Below are positions 50,013 through 59,214 of a DNA stretch of 64,000 bases, piece after piece. Origin of the DNA: JADKIH01 sp031417395 (lineage in GTDB: Bacteria > Bacteroidota > Bacteroidia > AKYH767-A > 2013-40CM-41-45); contig JANOVM010000080.1 of assembly GCA_031417395.1 (NCBI GenBank), positions 1 through 64,000 on the forward strand. Reading direction: 5' to 3'. Numbering within the stretch: position 1 is the first letter of the stretch; every line of letters begins with the position of its first letter. The notes under the pieces were generated by a model. That model was not told the origin of the DNA and did no database searches. It saw only the letters and a program-made list of their open reading frames with translations. Made by a program: the position numbers and the translations under genes.

Positions 50013-50801
50013 ATGAAGCCATTTTTGCAATCCGTGCAGTTTAAATCAACTGCACTTAAGCGTTTAGTCAACGCTGATCTTATAATGCCCAAAAATATCG
50101 ATAAAAAAAGGGCCTATCCCTTGCTTATTTTAAACGATGGTCAGGATATGGTACCCATGAAAATGAAAGAAATTCTGGGTCAGGTATGGGAAAAGGGTGT
50201 AAGTAAGCCATTTATCTTAGTTGCACCGCATACAAATAACCGTTTAAATGAATATGGTGTATCCCATCACCCTGATTTTAAGCAAAGAGGCAAATTGGCA
50301 TCAAATTATGCCAGGTTTGTTACTGAAGAATTGATAGATCAAATCAAAATGCAGCTTAGCATTGATGAATTTGAAGATAAAGTAATCGGTGGCTTTAGTT
50401 TGGGCGGTTTATCGGCTTTTGATATTGCCTGGAACCATTCAGATGTTTTTTCAAAAGTTGGTGTTTGCAGTGGTTCTTTCTGGTGGAGAAAAAAAGATTT
50501 AAAACATGGTTATACGGATGCCGATAGAATCATGCATGAAGTGGTAAGAACTAAACAGGAAAAACCAAATTTAAAAATATGGCTACAGTGTGGAACGCTT
50601 GATGAGACTGCAGACCGCAACCACAACGGCATAATAGATTCTATCGATGATACCCTTGACTTAATTGCCGAGTTGGAAAAAAAAGGATTTAAAAAAGGAG
50701 AAAATATTGTTTACCATGAAGTGATAGGAGGTAAGCATACTCTTGAAACCTATGGAATATTTTTACCCTATTTTTTTAATTGGGCTTTTGGAGAAAGATA
50801 G
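50013..50801 (+). CDS. Alpha/beta hydrolase-fold esterase (second)
   Basis: A 262-residue esterase-family hydrolase. The nucleophile is in VIGGFSLGGLSAFDIAWNHS, an acid in WLQCGTLDETADRNHNGIID, and the His in EVIGGKHTLETYGIFLPYFF. No signal peptide. I use the ATG at 50013; an in-frame codon at 49983 would add ten residues outside the fold. It diverges from the ligase operon across a 75-base gap, the usual arrangement for genes acting in one pathway. Same fold as the product at 49191 but clearly different sequence. Confidence 0.88.
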   Translation: MKPFLQSVQFKSTALKRLVNADLIMPKNIDKKRAYPLLILNDGQDMVPMKMKEILGQVWEKGVSKPFILVAPHTNNRLNEYGVSHHPDFKQRGKLASNYARFVTEELIDQIKMQLSIDEFEDKVIGGFSLGGLSAFDIAWNHSDVFSKVGVCSGSFWWRKKDLKHGYTDADRIMHEVVRTKQEKPNLKIWLQCGTLDETADRNHNGIIDSIDDTLDLIAELEKKGFKKGENIVYHEVIGGKHTLETYGIFLPYFFNWAFGER

Positions 50802-50975
50802 ATTTTGCATTTGAGTTTTTAGGTTTTAATCGTTGAAATGTAATTTGCTTAAACTTAATTGCTTTAAGATGATTTATTTCAAGAATTAAATTTTTTCTGT
50901 TCGATTTTAGCAAGAAATACGCGTTTTTACCAGCTATTTTTTATGCATAAAATTTATGATGCTGACTTATTATTA

Positions 50976-50983
50976 TATATTTG
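50976..50983 (+). promoter_or_regulatory. Putative -7 element TATATTTG of glgA-glgC
   Basis: Exact TAnnTTTG match 22 bases before the glgA ATG (51006). No TTG is seen 20 bases upstream, so the -33 part is weak. The rest of 50802-50975 holds nothing else I can name. Confidence 0.5.
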
Positions 50984-51005
50984 AAAAATATCTTTTAAAT
51001 AAAAA

Positions 51006-52412
51006 ATGTATCAGGCAGTTCATTTAGCAGCAGAGTGTTTTCCTATAGCCAAAGTTGGCGGATTGGGAGATGTAGTTGGCGCATTGCCTAAATACCTTAC
51101 TGCTGCCGGCATTAAAACATGTGTCATGCTTCCGCGGTATAATCAAAAGTGGAATGCTACGCATACTTCAACTCCTATTCATCACGGTGTTATTAGTGCA
51201 CAGAACTTTCACATCCATTACTTTATTCATAAAATTCCTGATGCTGATTTTGGATTTGATATTTATTGGGTCGATATCCCTGAATATTTATTTAGAGACG
51301 GTGTATACGGCTACAGAGACGATGCACTGCGCTTTTTGTTTTTTCAGCAGGCTGCTTTAGGCTGGATTTGTACCTGGAATAAAAAGCCTGATGTACTGCA
51401 TTGCCACGATCATCATACAGGCCTGGTTCCTTTTATGATTCATAATTGTCCGTGTTATTCTATGCTAAGCGGAATTAAGACAGTTTTTACAATTCATAAC
51501 GGTTTATATACCGGTGCTTTCCCGGTTGAATACTCTAAGTTTTTTCCTGATTTTCCTTACCAGTCTAAAGGACTGCTTGAATGGGATGATGTAATTAATC
51601 CTTTGGCTTCAGCTATCAAATGTTGCGACAGGCTCACTGCAGTTAGTGCCGGTTATCTTGATGAATTGAAATTTCAAAGCAATCCCATGAACTGGTTGTA
51701 CAATGAATACTGGCAGAAAAGCAAAGGGATCGTAAATGGAATTGATACCGATGTCTGGAATCCGGAAACGGATGCAAATCTTACTGTAAAACTGGATGAC
51801 GATTGGGATACTTTTAAAGATGAAAATAAAAAAGCAATATGCGAATCGATGGGTTTGAATCCTGAATTACCACTGGTCGTTTATATTGGCAGACTTAATA
51901 CAGAAAAAGGTGCGGAAATTCTAACGCAGGCTATTCACCGTTTTTTATATCAGAATAGGATTTTCAATTTCTATATACTTGGTTCCGGTGCCGATTTTCT
52001 GGAAGATAATATTCGGCATTTAAGCGGTACGTTTCCAAACCATGTCGCTAACTATATTGGTTACAATGAAGCTCTGGCTCATAAATTATATGCTGCTGCT
52101 GATTTTTTAATCATGCCTTCACTGGTTGAGCCTTGCGGATTAAACCAGATGTATGCAATACGCTACGGAACCATTCCAATTGTAAGAGCAGTTGGCGGAC
52201 TAAAAGATACTGTTGTTGATTACGGTGGTGAAAACGGTTACGGCATTCGTTTTAACAGAGCAGATATTGGTGATATCATATCAAGTTTGTATCGCGCTGC
52301 AGTTCTTTATAAGGATAAAGCACTTTTTCAAAAAGTGAGAAAAATAGCAGTAGGTCTGGATTTCTCCTGGACAACGACAGTGAAACAATACATTGAGTTA
52401 TATAAAAATTAA
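51006..52412 (+). CDS. glgA: Glycogen synthase GlgA (GT5)
   Basis: Transfers glucose from ADP-glucose (or UDP-glucose) to the non-reducing end of alpha-1,4-glucan. 468 residues, GT-B fold. The nucleotide-sugar motif KVGGLGDVVGALPKYL is at residues 17-32, DVLHCHDHHTGLVPFM and FTIHNGLYTGAFPVEY follow, and the C-terminal E-x7-E region is LVEPCGLNQMYAIRYGTIPI followed by VRAVGGLKDTV. Complete. GlgC starts 3 bases downstream, so the pair is one transcription unit making glycogen. Confidence 0.95.
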   Translation: MYQAVHLAAECFPIAKVGGLGDVVGALPKYLTAAGIKTCVMLPRYNQKWNATHTSTPIHHGVISAQNFHIHYFIHKIPDADFGFDIYWVDIPEYLFRDGVYGYRDDALRFLFFQQAALGWICTWNKKPDVLHCHDHHTGLVPFMIHNCPCYSMLSGIKTVFTIHNGLYTGAFPVEYSKFFPDFPYQSKGLLEWDDVINPLASAIKCCDRLTAVSAGYLDELKFQSNPMNWLYNEYWQKSKGIVNGIDTDVWNPETDANLTVKLDDDWDTFKDENKKAICESMGLNPELPLVVYIGRLNTEKGAEILTQAIHRFLYQNRIFNFYILGSGADFLEDNIRHLSGTFPNHVANYIGYNEALAHKLYAAADFLIMPSLVEPCGLNQMYAIRYGTIPIVRAVGGLKDTVVDYGGENGYGIRFNRADIGDIISSLYRAAVLYKDKALFQKVRKIAVGLDFSWTTTVKQYIELYKN

Positions 52413-52415
52413 CAC

Positions 52416-53699
52416 ATGGAAGGTGTAATAAAAATTGTATGTTTAATTTTAGGCGGAGGTGCCGGTTCAAGGCTTTATCCTCTGACGGCTATGAGAAGTA
52501 AACCGGCTGTTCCTATTGCAGGCAAGTACCGCCTCATCGATATACCGATTTCCAATTGTCTGCATTCAGGCATAAGACGTATTTTCGTTTTGACGCAGTA
52601 TAACTCTGCTTCACTGAATCAGCATATAAAAAATACGTATCACTTCGATTCTTTTAGTTACGCTTTTGTTGATATCATTGCTGCCGAACAAAGACTCGGT
52701 AGTGAAAAGTGGTTTCAGGGAACTTCCGATGCTGTTAAACAAACATTGCCTCACCTTGCAGGTCATGACTTTGATTACATTCTTATTTTAAGCGGCGATC
52801 AATTGTATCAAATGGATTTACGCGAGTTTGTCAACAAACATGTTGAAAGCGGCGCTGAATTAAGTATTGCCGCATTGCCCGTTAATAAAGAAGATGCAAC
52901 AGGTTTTGGAATCATGAAAGTCAATGAAGCCGGCTTCATCAATAAATTTATTGAAAAACCTTCCGAGCAGGAACTTGTAAATTGGGTTTCTCCTGTTGGT
53001 CCAAAGCAAAAAGCTGAAGGAAAAGTTTACATGGCTTCCATGGGTATTTATGTTTTTAACAGAAAGTCTCTTTCGAGATTGTTTGAACAGTATCCTCACT
53101 TTACCGATTTTGGAAAAGAAATTATTCCAACAGCCATTAATGAAGGAACAAAGGTGAAAGGGTATTCCTATACAGGCTACTGGACGGATATTGGAAACAT
53201 ACAAAGTTATTTCGATGCCAATCTGGACCTTACCGAACCGATGCCAAATTTTAATTTATTTGATCAGGATAGATTAATTTTTACTCGTGCAAGAATGCTG
53301 CCTCCCTCAAAATTTTCCGGAGAAACTACATTAAAAGGCTCTGTTATTTCAGAAGGTTGTATTATCAATGCAAAACTTATTGAACGAAGTATCATTGGCG
53401 ACAGGGCACGTATCGGTAAGGGAACTGTTGTGAAAAACTGTGTCACTTTTGGTAATGATTATTACCAAACCCTCGAAGAAATGCTTGCTACCAAGGACGA
53501 ACCTTTAATGGCTCTTGGGGATAACTGCCTGTTTGAAAACTGCATCATCGATAAAGATGCAAGAATAGGAAACAATGTCACCATCATCGGAAATAAAAAA
53601 ATGGCCGACGTTGAAACAGATCAGTATTGTGTTAAAGGCGGAATTGTAATTATTAAAAAGGGTGCTGTTATTCCGGATAATACAAGTGTAATTTGTTAG
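52416..53699 (+). CDS. glgC: Glucose-1-phosphate adenylyltransferase GlgC
   Basis: Makes ADP-glucose from ATP and glucose-1-phosphate for GlgA. 427 residues. N-terminal nucleotidyltransferase with LGGGAGSRLYPLTAMRSKPA followed by VPIAGKYRLIDIPISNCLHS (pyrophosphorylase signature), GDQLYQMDLREFV, and a C-terminal left-handed beta-helix with hexapeptide repeats (SVISEGCIINAKLIERSIIG, CIIDKDARIGNNVTIIGN). Regulatory residues for allostery cannot be judged. The start ATG is 3 bases after the GlgA stop. Confidence 0.95.
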   Translation: MEGVIKIVCLILGGGAGSRLYPLTAMRSKPAVPIAGKYRLIDIPISNCLHSGIRRIFVLTQYNSASLNQHIKNTYHFDSFSYAFVDIIAAEQRLGSEKWFQGTSDAVKQTLPHLAGHDFDYILILSGDQLYQMDLREFVNKHVESGAELSIAALPVNKEDATGFGIMKVNEAGFINKFIEKPSEQELVNWVSPVGPKQKAEGKVYMASMGIYVFNRKSLSRLFEQYPHFTDFGKEIIPTAINEGTKVKGYSYTGYWTDIGNIQSYFDANLDLTEPMPNFNLFDQDRLIFTRARMLPPSKFSGETTLKGSVISEGCIINAKLIERSIIGDRARIGKGTVVKNCVTFGNDYYQTLEEMLATKDEPLMALGDNCLFENCIIDKDARIGNNVTIIGNKKMADVETDQYCVKGGIVIIKKGAVIPDNTSVIC

Positions 53700-53733
53700 G
53701 ATCGTTGACAACCCAACAATCTCATTACCCTTT

Positions 53734-53973
53734 GCTGGGCGAAGTCTTAAGCGCGAAACGAAATCTTTATTAAAAGTACTACTATCGGATTGAGCGCGTG
53801 ACTTCGTCCACGACGCGCCTTTTAAAACTCCAACGAATTCATGCCTCTGTATTTTATCGTTCTTCGTGAATGAAGGAAAGTAAATCCCGCGCTCCCTCGA
53901 GACGAAGTCACACGCTTGATTTAATTTCGGAGCTATTATTTTTATTGGTACTTCGCTCTTAACTTCGCCCAGC
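53734..53973. repeat. 240-bp long inverted repeat (MITE- or terminator-like)
   Basis: Starts GCTGGGCGAAGTCTTAAGCG and ends CTCTTAACTTCGCCCAGC, the near-exact reverse complement. Inner arms ATTGAGCGCGTGACTTCGTC and GACGAAGTCACACGCTTGAT also pair. It fills the gap between the convergent glgC and GH57 genes. No transposase; could be a miniature inverted-repeat element or a large bidirectional terminator. Confidence 0.65.
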
Positions 53974-53998
53974 GGGAAGTTCAGACAAATTCACAACA

Positions 53999-55312
53999 TC
54001 AAACCTTCTGCTTCTTCGCCACTTTCCCGGATACAATTTTTTTAACGTTGTCTGCCGCTTCTTTTGTTTCCGAACCTTCTTTTATAATTTTTAATTTTAC
54101 TTCTTTCTTTTTTGCCGGTTTTTTCTTTAAGAATTTTTCCAGCTCCTGCTCAAAATCACTTAAAGCATTCAGGAAAAAGATATAGGCATCGTAAGGAGAA
54201 TCATACGGACTAAAATATTTATGCACATCGCCATCGTTCCAGAATTTAGTGCACATATAATAAAAGTGGTCAGAGGTTTGCAATTTGCCCCAGGTGTGAA
54301 TAATGTCTTTGTCCTTGGTTTGCATGACCTTTGATTCCAGAGCATAGATGCGATTCAAAGATTCTTCCTGCATGGAATTGCTTCTCCATGCCGAAAGATC
54401 ACGTTCTACATCAGCCCAGGAAACAAATTCAGGGGCATAATATTCACCGCGCGTAACGTTTTCGGAAACAAGTTCCGAAGGAGTTTTAAAATTAAAGTCT
54501 TTGTGTTTTAATATTTCTTTTGGTAAATGATCCAGAAATTCAAAAATACCCGTCGATGCCCATTGGTGTTCGCCGAATGTTTCATAATCCATAAACAAAT
54601 TAAGAACTTCTCCATTGCCTGCTATCTGATGAACCCAATTTGAAAACTTATCTGCCGTTAGCGGAAATTCAGTCCAGCCGCGGTCGCTGAAGCGAAAAGC
54701 AATATCGTCGCTCATGCGATAGTTTTTCAAAAGCGCTTTAATTTTTTTCGTGCCAACGGGTTTATATAGAAAATTTGAATTTCTATATCCCAGCAATCTG
54801 TCAACGCCTTCGCAGAGTATTCCTTTGTACTTTGCTTTTTCAGCCCAGGCTGCAAGATCGTTGTTGTAAATTAATTCTGTGTTTCGGAAGATCTTAGGTT
54901 CCTGGTTAAAATATTCTTTAATCTTATCGTCATGCATTTTAACCTGACGTTCAAATTCTTTTTTTGAAAAGATGAAGCTAAGTGAATGATAGTATGTCTC
55001 AGATAAAAATTCAACACAGCCTGTTTCTGCCAACTTTTTAAAAGAATCCAATACTTCAGGACCGTATAATTCACATTGTTCAATGAATGTTCCGCTTAAA
55101 GAATAGGAAATTCTGAATTTTTTCTTGTGACGCTTGATCAATTCAAGCATCTTTTTATTAGTCGGTAAATAACATTTCTCTGCTACTTTTTTAAAGATGA
55201 TTTTATTTTTTTCATCGTCAAAGTAAGAATGATTTACACCAATGTCGAAAAACGTATAAGGTTTTACACGAAAAGGTTGATGTACCTGGAAATAAAAACA
55301 AACGCTTGGCAC
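53999..55312 (-). CDS. Glycoside hydrolase family 57 (alpha-amylase/branching-type)
   Basis: A 437-residue GH57 enzyme acting on alpha-glucans. Conserved regions: FYFQVHQPFRVKPYTF (HQP motif), GCVEFLSETYYHSLSFIFSK, PKIFRNTELIYNNDLAAWAE (with the nucleophile Glu) and NLFMDYETFGEHQWAST (with the acid Asp). A Lys-rich tail (KKPAKKKEVKLKIIKEGSET) follows the barrel and is probably disordered. No signal peptide, so it acts inside the cell. Forms a two-gene operon with the upstream GT4 gene (33-base gap). Confidence 0.9.
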   Translation of the reverse strand: MPSVCFYFQVHQPFRVKPYTFFDIGVNHSYFDDEKNKIIFKKVAEKCYLPTNKKMLELIKRHKKKFRISYSLSGTFIEQCELYGPEVLDSFKKLAETGCVEFLSETYYHSLSFIFSKKEFERQVKMHDDKIKEYFNQEPKIFRNTELIYNNDLAAWAEKAKYKGILCEGVDRLLGYRNSNFLYKPVGTKKIKALLKNYRMSDDIAFRFSDRGWTEFPLTADKFSNWVHQIAGNGEVLNLFMDYETFGEHQWASTGIFEFLDHLPKEILKHKDFNFKTPSELVSENVTRGEYYAPEFVSWADVERDLSAWRSNSMQEESLNRIYALESKVMQTKDKDIIHTWGKLQTSDHFYYMCTKFWNDGDVHKYFSPYDSPYDAYIFFLNALSDFEQELEKFLKKKPAKKKEVKLKIIKEGSETKEAADNVKKIVSGKVAKKQKV

Positions 55313-55345
55313 TTTTTTAATTTTTAATGAATGTAAATTATTTAT

Positions 55346-56641
55346 TTAGTAAAGGTTGAAATCGGCATAAGCATTAATTACTTTTTGAGCAGATAATTCC
55401 CAGCTGATATTCTCTAAATCACGGTAAGCATCTTTGACAATTTTTTTCTTTAAGACATCATCGTACAATGCGTTTATTAAATAATCCGCTGCCCGGTCCA
55501 CATCCCAGAAATCAAATTTCATGGCTCCATGCAATACTTCAGCTACTCCTGATTGTTTACTGATAATACATGGAACACCAAATTGTACTGCTTCCATTGC
55601 TGAAAGTCCAAAAGGTTCCGATACAGATGGCATGCAATAAGCATCGGCCATCGATAAAAGATATTGTACGTTTTCATGTTTCTGAAATCCGGTCAGGTGA
55701 AAACGGTTACCAATTCTGTAAGTAGAACTTTTCTGAAGCATTGTTTGAGATTTTTCTCCCGTTCCGGCTATAGCAAATCTAACATCAGGTGTATGCTTAA
55801 TAACCTTTGAAGCAATATCAACAAGTCTCGAAGGACCTTTTTGCCTCGTCAGCCGTCCTACAAATACAACCAGTTTTTCTTTAAACGGTTTTTCTGAACG
55901 ATATGCTTTTACCGGCCGGATGCCATTATGTATCGTTACAATTTTTTCAGCCGGTATGCCGTAATATTTTTGAATAATGTTACCCGTAAAATCACTAACA
56001 GGCATTATTACATCAGCTGCCTCCATTCCACGTTTTTCTAATTCAAATACAGGGCCCCTGCTATTTTCTCCACCCCTGTCAATTTCAAGTGAATGAATAT
56101 GAACCACAAGTGGTTTACCTGTTAACGCTTTGATTTTCATGCCGGCAACCATGGTCATCCAATCATGAGCGTGAATTATATCAAAGTCTTTTGTGAGAGC
56201 GTATTGTGCAGCAATATTTCCAAATTCTATAACCTTTGAAATCAAATCCTTACCATACAATTCATCAATTTGAAAAGAAATATTTTGTGTAGAACCTTCC
56301 GTACTAATATTACGTAAATGGCTTTTTCGCTCAGGATTTGATTTCTTAACTTCTTCGAAGTAATAGGGATTCAGGTTAGCGGGAATTAAATTAACATCGT
56401 CAAAAAAATCACTACTATATGCTTGATTTACAGGAGGAAGTGTTAAAGAATTAACCTGATTAAGGCCAACTAAATCACAATTATCCATCTTAAATCCAAC
56501 TGTATTTTGAGGAATAATCATAATTACTTTTGCATGTGCAGTCATTGCTTTACATAAATCATGGCAAGCAACGCCGAGTCCACCGTTAATTGCAGGTGGA
56601 AACTCCCAGCCAAGCATTAGTATTTTAGGTTTGCGAATCAC
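55346..56641 (-). CDS. Glycosyltransferase family 4
   Basis: A 431-residue GT-B glycosyltransferase. LGWEFPPAINGGLGVACHDL gives the N-terminal donor loop, FDIIHAHDWMTMVAGMKIKA the acceptor side, and PSVSEPFGLSAMEAVQFGVP the C-terminal E-x7-E motif. In Bacteroidota and Cyanobacteria a GT4 gene of this type next to GH57 is linked to alpha-glucan or glycogen chain making. Start ATG at 56641; the divergent GH31 gene starts at 56820. Confidence 0.9.
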   Translation of the reverse strand: MIRKPKILMLGWEFPPAINGGLGVACHDLCKAMTAHAKVIMIIPQNTVGFKMDNCDLVGLNQVNSLTLPPVNQAYSSDFFDDVNLIPANLNPYYFEEVKKSNPERKSHLRNISTEGSTQNISFQIDELYGKDLISKVIEFGNIAAQYALTKDFDIIHAHDWMTMVAGMKIKALTGKPLVVHIHSLEIDRGGENSRGPVFELEKRGMEAADVIMPVSDFTGNIIQKYYGIPAEKIVTIHNGIRPVKAYRSEKPFKEKLVVFVGRLTRQKGPSRLVDIASKVIKHTPDVRFAIAGTGEKSQTMLQKSSTYRIGNRFHLTGFQKHENVQYLLSMADAYCMPSVSEPFGLSAMEAVQFGVPCIISKQSGVAEVLHGAMKFDFWDVDRAADYLINALYDDVLKKKIVKDAYRDLENISWELSAQKVINAYADFNLY

Positions 56642-56819
56642 GCAAAAGGATTTAATGTTTAAAATGAGTTAAAAATTAACCCGGTTGATGAAGAAATGTT
56701 AACATTCACTAAAAAAATCTTCTTTTGCAAAGAAACAAATTTAAAATTAAAACGATACAATTATCTCTGAATTACGTTATTCTTATGTCAGGTAAATCTA
56801 AAGTCATTGAGGGGAGGAT

Positions 56820-59195
56820 ATGGAAGTAGCTAAAAAGGCAGGACTGAAGTTTTTTCCTTCGTCAATTACCAATTATTACCATCTCGATGGTAATTATTAC
56901 TTTAATTTTCAAAATTGCAAACTGGTAGTTTCCGCTATTAATGATAACGTTTTACGTTTTCGTTATGCCATCAATCAGTTTACTCAGGATTTTTCCTATG
57001 CTATCGATCCAAAACTAAAACGAAACTGCCTTCGTTTTGAATTGCAAGAGCATGATGAGTTTTATACGATTTTTACGGCAGCACTGATTTGTAAAATTGA
57101 AAAAGCAGATGGATTGATTACCATTTATGATATGCGTGGTAATTTAATCAGTGAAGATGAAACAGGATTTCATTGGGAGCCTAATCCTAATCAGGGTGGT
57201 AATTATGTTTATTGCAGTAAAAAAAATCATCCCGGAGAATGTTTTTTTGGTTTGGGTGATAAAACATCCGATCTGAATTTAAGCGGAAAGCGTTTGATTA
57301 ACTGGGGAACCGATACCTACGGTTTTGGTATTGATCAGGATCCATTATACAGAAATATTCCTTTTTATTATGGACTTCATAATGGAATAGGGTATGGAAT
57401 GTTTTTCGACAATACCTTCCGTTCGTTTTTCGATTTTGGATACCAGGACAATAGTCTGGTTAGCTTCTGGGGTGAAGGCGGAGAAATGAATTACTATTTT
57501 ATTTATGGTCCGCAGTTAATAAATGTTGCTGAACAATATGCTCACATTACCGGTGTTCCCGAAATGCCTCCTTTGTGGGCACTGGGATATCATCAAAGCA
57601 AATGGAGCTATTATCCCGAATTAAAAGTAAAAGAAATAGCAAACGAATTCAGAAGCCGCAATATTCCTTGTGATGTCATTCACCTCGACATTGATTATAT
57701 GGATGGCTTCCGTTGTTTTACGTGGGACAAAGAGCGTTTTCCGGAACCTTCTCGGATGATAGCTGATTTAAAAGCTCAGGGTTTTAATGTTGTTCTCATA
57801 GTTGACCCCGGAATAAAAATTGATCCTGAATATGCTGTATATAAAGAAGCATTGGAGAAAGGTTATTTCTGCCTGCGATCCGACGGCGATTTAATGCATG
57901 GAAAAGTGTGGCCGGGTGATTGTAATTTCCCTGATTTTACCGATCCTGAAGTTCGCTTATGGTGGGCAGGCTTGTTTAAGGAATATGTTGAGCAGGGGGT
58001 GAAAGGATTTTGGAATGACATGAATGAGCCTGCTGTTTTCGATATAGGTACTTTCCCGGACGATGTGCGTCATAGTTACGATGGCTTTAAAGTTAGTCAT
58101 CGCAGAGCGCATAACGTTTATGGAATGCAGATGGCCAGAGCCACAAAAGAAGGTGTAAGCAAGTTCATGGGAAATGAAAGAAATTTTGTGCTCACGCGGA
58201 GCGGTTACTCCGGCATGCAGCGTTATTCTGCAACCTGGACAGGCGACAACATTGCTTCCTGGGAACATTTATTATTGGCCGATTTGCAATGCCAGCGATT
58301 AAGTATTTCCGGTGTTTCATTTTGCGGAACAGATATTGGTGGTTTTATTGGCCAGCCGGATGGAGAGTTGTTTGTCCGTTATATTCAAATGGCAATCTTT
58401 CATCCTTTTTTCCGTGGACACTCTTCCAGCGATCAGGGTGATAAAGAACCATGGGTTTATGGAAGTACTTATGAAGGTTATATTCGCAAGGCCATAGAAC
58501 TCCGCTATCAACTCTTACCATATATATATACTACCTTTTACCAGCACGTTTCAGCCGGTACGCCAATGATACGGCCATTGTCTTTTTACGATCAATTTGA
58601 CAGTAAAACTCTAAGTCATCAGGAGGAATTTGTTTTCGGCGATAATTTATTGGCATGTCCTATTAAATCGAGTAATTCCGTCGGACGAACAATGTATTTT
58701 CCCGATGGAATGTGGTATAATTATTACACCGGTGAGCACTTTAAAGGAGGAAAAGAAAAATGGGTTGATGCTCCTATGGATCATTCACCGATTTTTGTTA
58801 AAGCGGGAGCAGTTCTGCCGCATTATCCTGTTCAACAATATGCCAATGAAAAAGTAATTGATACTATTACACTTCATGTTTATCATGGTAAAAATCGTCA
58901 CGGCGGACTATTATACGAAGACGATGGAAAAACCGATTGGTACAAAGATGGAGATTTTTGTCTACGCACCTTTTGTGTTTTAGGTAATAGAAAAGAATAT
59001 CGTTTGCTTCAATACCGGAAAGGTCCTTACGACTCTCCGTGTAAAGAATTTACCCTTGACTTTCACGGGCTCACTTTTGAACCCAAAGGTTATATGCTCG
59101 ACGGAAATTTTATTGAGGCCCCTTGCATACACAAAGCAAAATCTTATTCAATAACAGTTCCCAAAAATTTTAAGAAAGTAGAATTGGTTCAATAA
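56820..59195 (+). CDS. Glycoside hydrolase family 31 (alpha-glucosidase)
   Basis: A 791-residue GH31 enzyme. N-terminal beta-sandwich (about residues 10-210), (beta/alpha)8 barrel with the nucleophile Asp in GVKGFWNDMNEPAVFDIG (near residue 399), acid/base region SATWTGDNIASWEHLLLADL and GVSFCGTDIGGFIGQPDGEL, then C-terminal beta domains with a DUF5110-like part (LHVYHGKNRHGGLLYEDDGK). It should remove terminal alpha-glucosyl units from oligosaccharides. No signal peptide, so it probably works on internal glycogen or maltodextrins together with GH57. Confidence 0.93.
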   Translation: MEVAKKAGLKFFPSSITNYYHLDGNYYFNFQNCKLVVSAINDNVLRFRYAINQFTQDFSYAIDPKLKRNCLRFELQEHDEFYTIFTAALICKIEKADGLITIYDMRGNLISEDETGFHWEPNPNQGGNYVYCSKKNHPGECFFGLGDKTSDLNLSGKRLINWGTDTYGFGIDQDPLYRNIPFYYGLHNGIGYGMFFDNTFRSFFDFGYQDNSLVSFWGEGGEMNYYFIYGPQLINVAEQYAHITGVPEMPPLWALGYHQSKWSYYPELKVKEIANEFRSRNIPCDVIHLDIDYMDGFRCFTWDKERFPEPSRMIADLKAQGFNVVLIVDPGIKIDPEYAVYKEALEKGYFCLRSDGDLMHGKVWPGDCNFPDFTDPEVRLWWAGLFKEYVEQGVKGFWNDMNEPAVFDIGTFPDDVRHSYDGFKVSHRRAHNVYGMQMARATKEGVSKFMGNERNFVLTRSGYSGMQRYSATWTGDNIASWEHLLLADLQCQRLSISGVSFCGTDIGGFIGQPDGELFVRYIQMAIFHPFFRGHSSSDQGDKEPWVYGSTYEGYIRKAIELRYQLLPYIYTTFYQHVSAGTPMIRPLSFYDQFDSKTLSHQEEFVFGDNLLACPIKSSNSVGRTMYFPDGMWYNYYTGEHFKGGKEKWVDAPMDHSPIFVKAGAVLPHYPVQQYANEKVIDTITLHVYHGKNRHGGLLYEDDGKTDWYKDGDFCLRTFCVLGNRKEYRLLQYRKGPYDSPCKEFTLDFHGLTFEPKGYMLDGNFIEAPCIHKAKSYSITVPKNFKKVELVQ

Positions 59196-59214
59196 GGGAA
59201 TAAAAGATTTTCGT

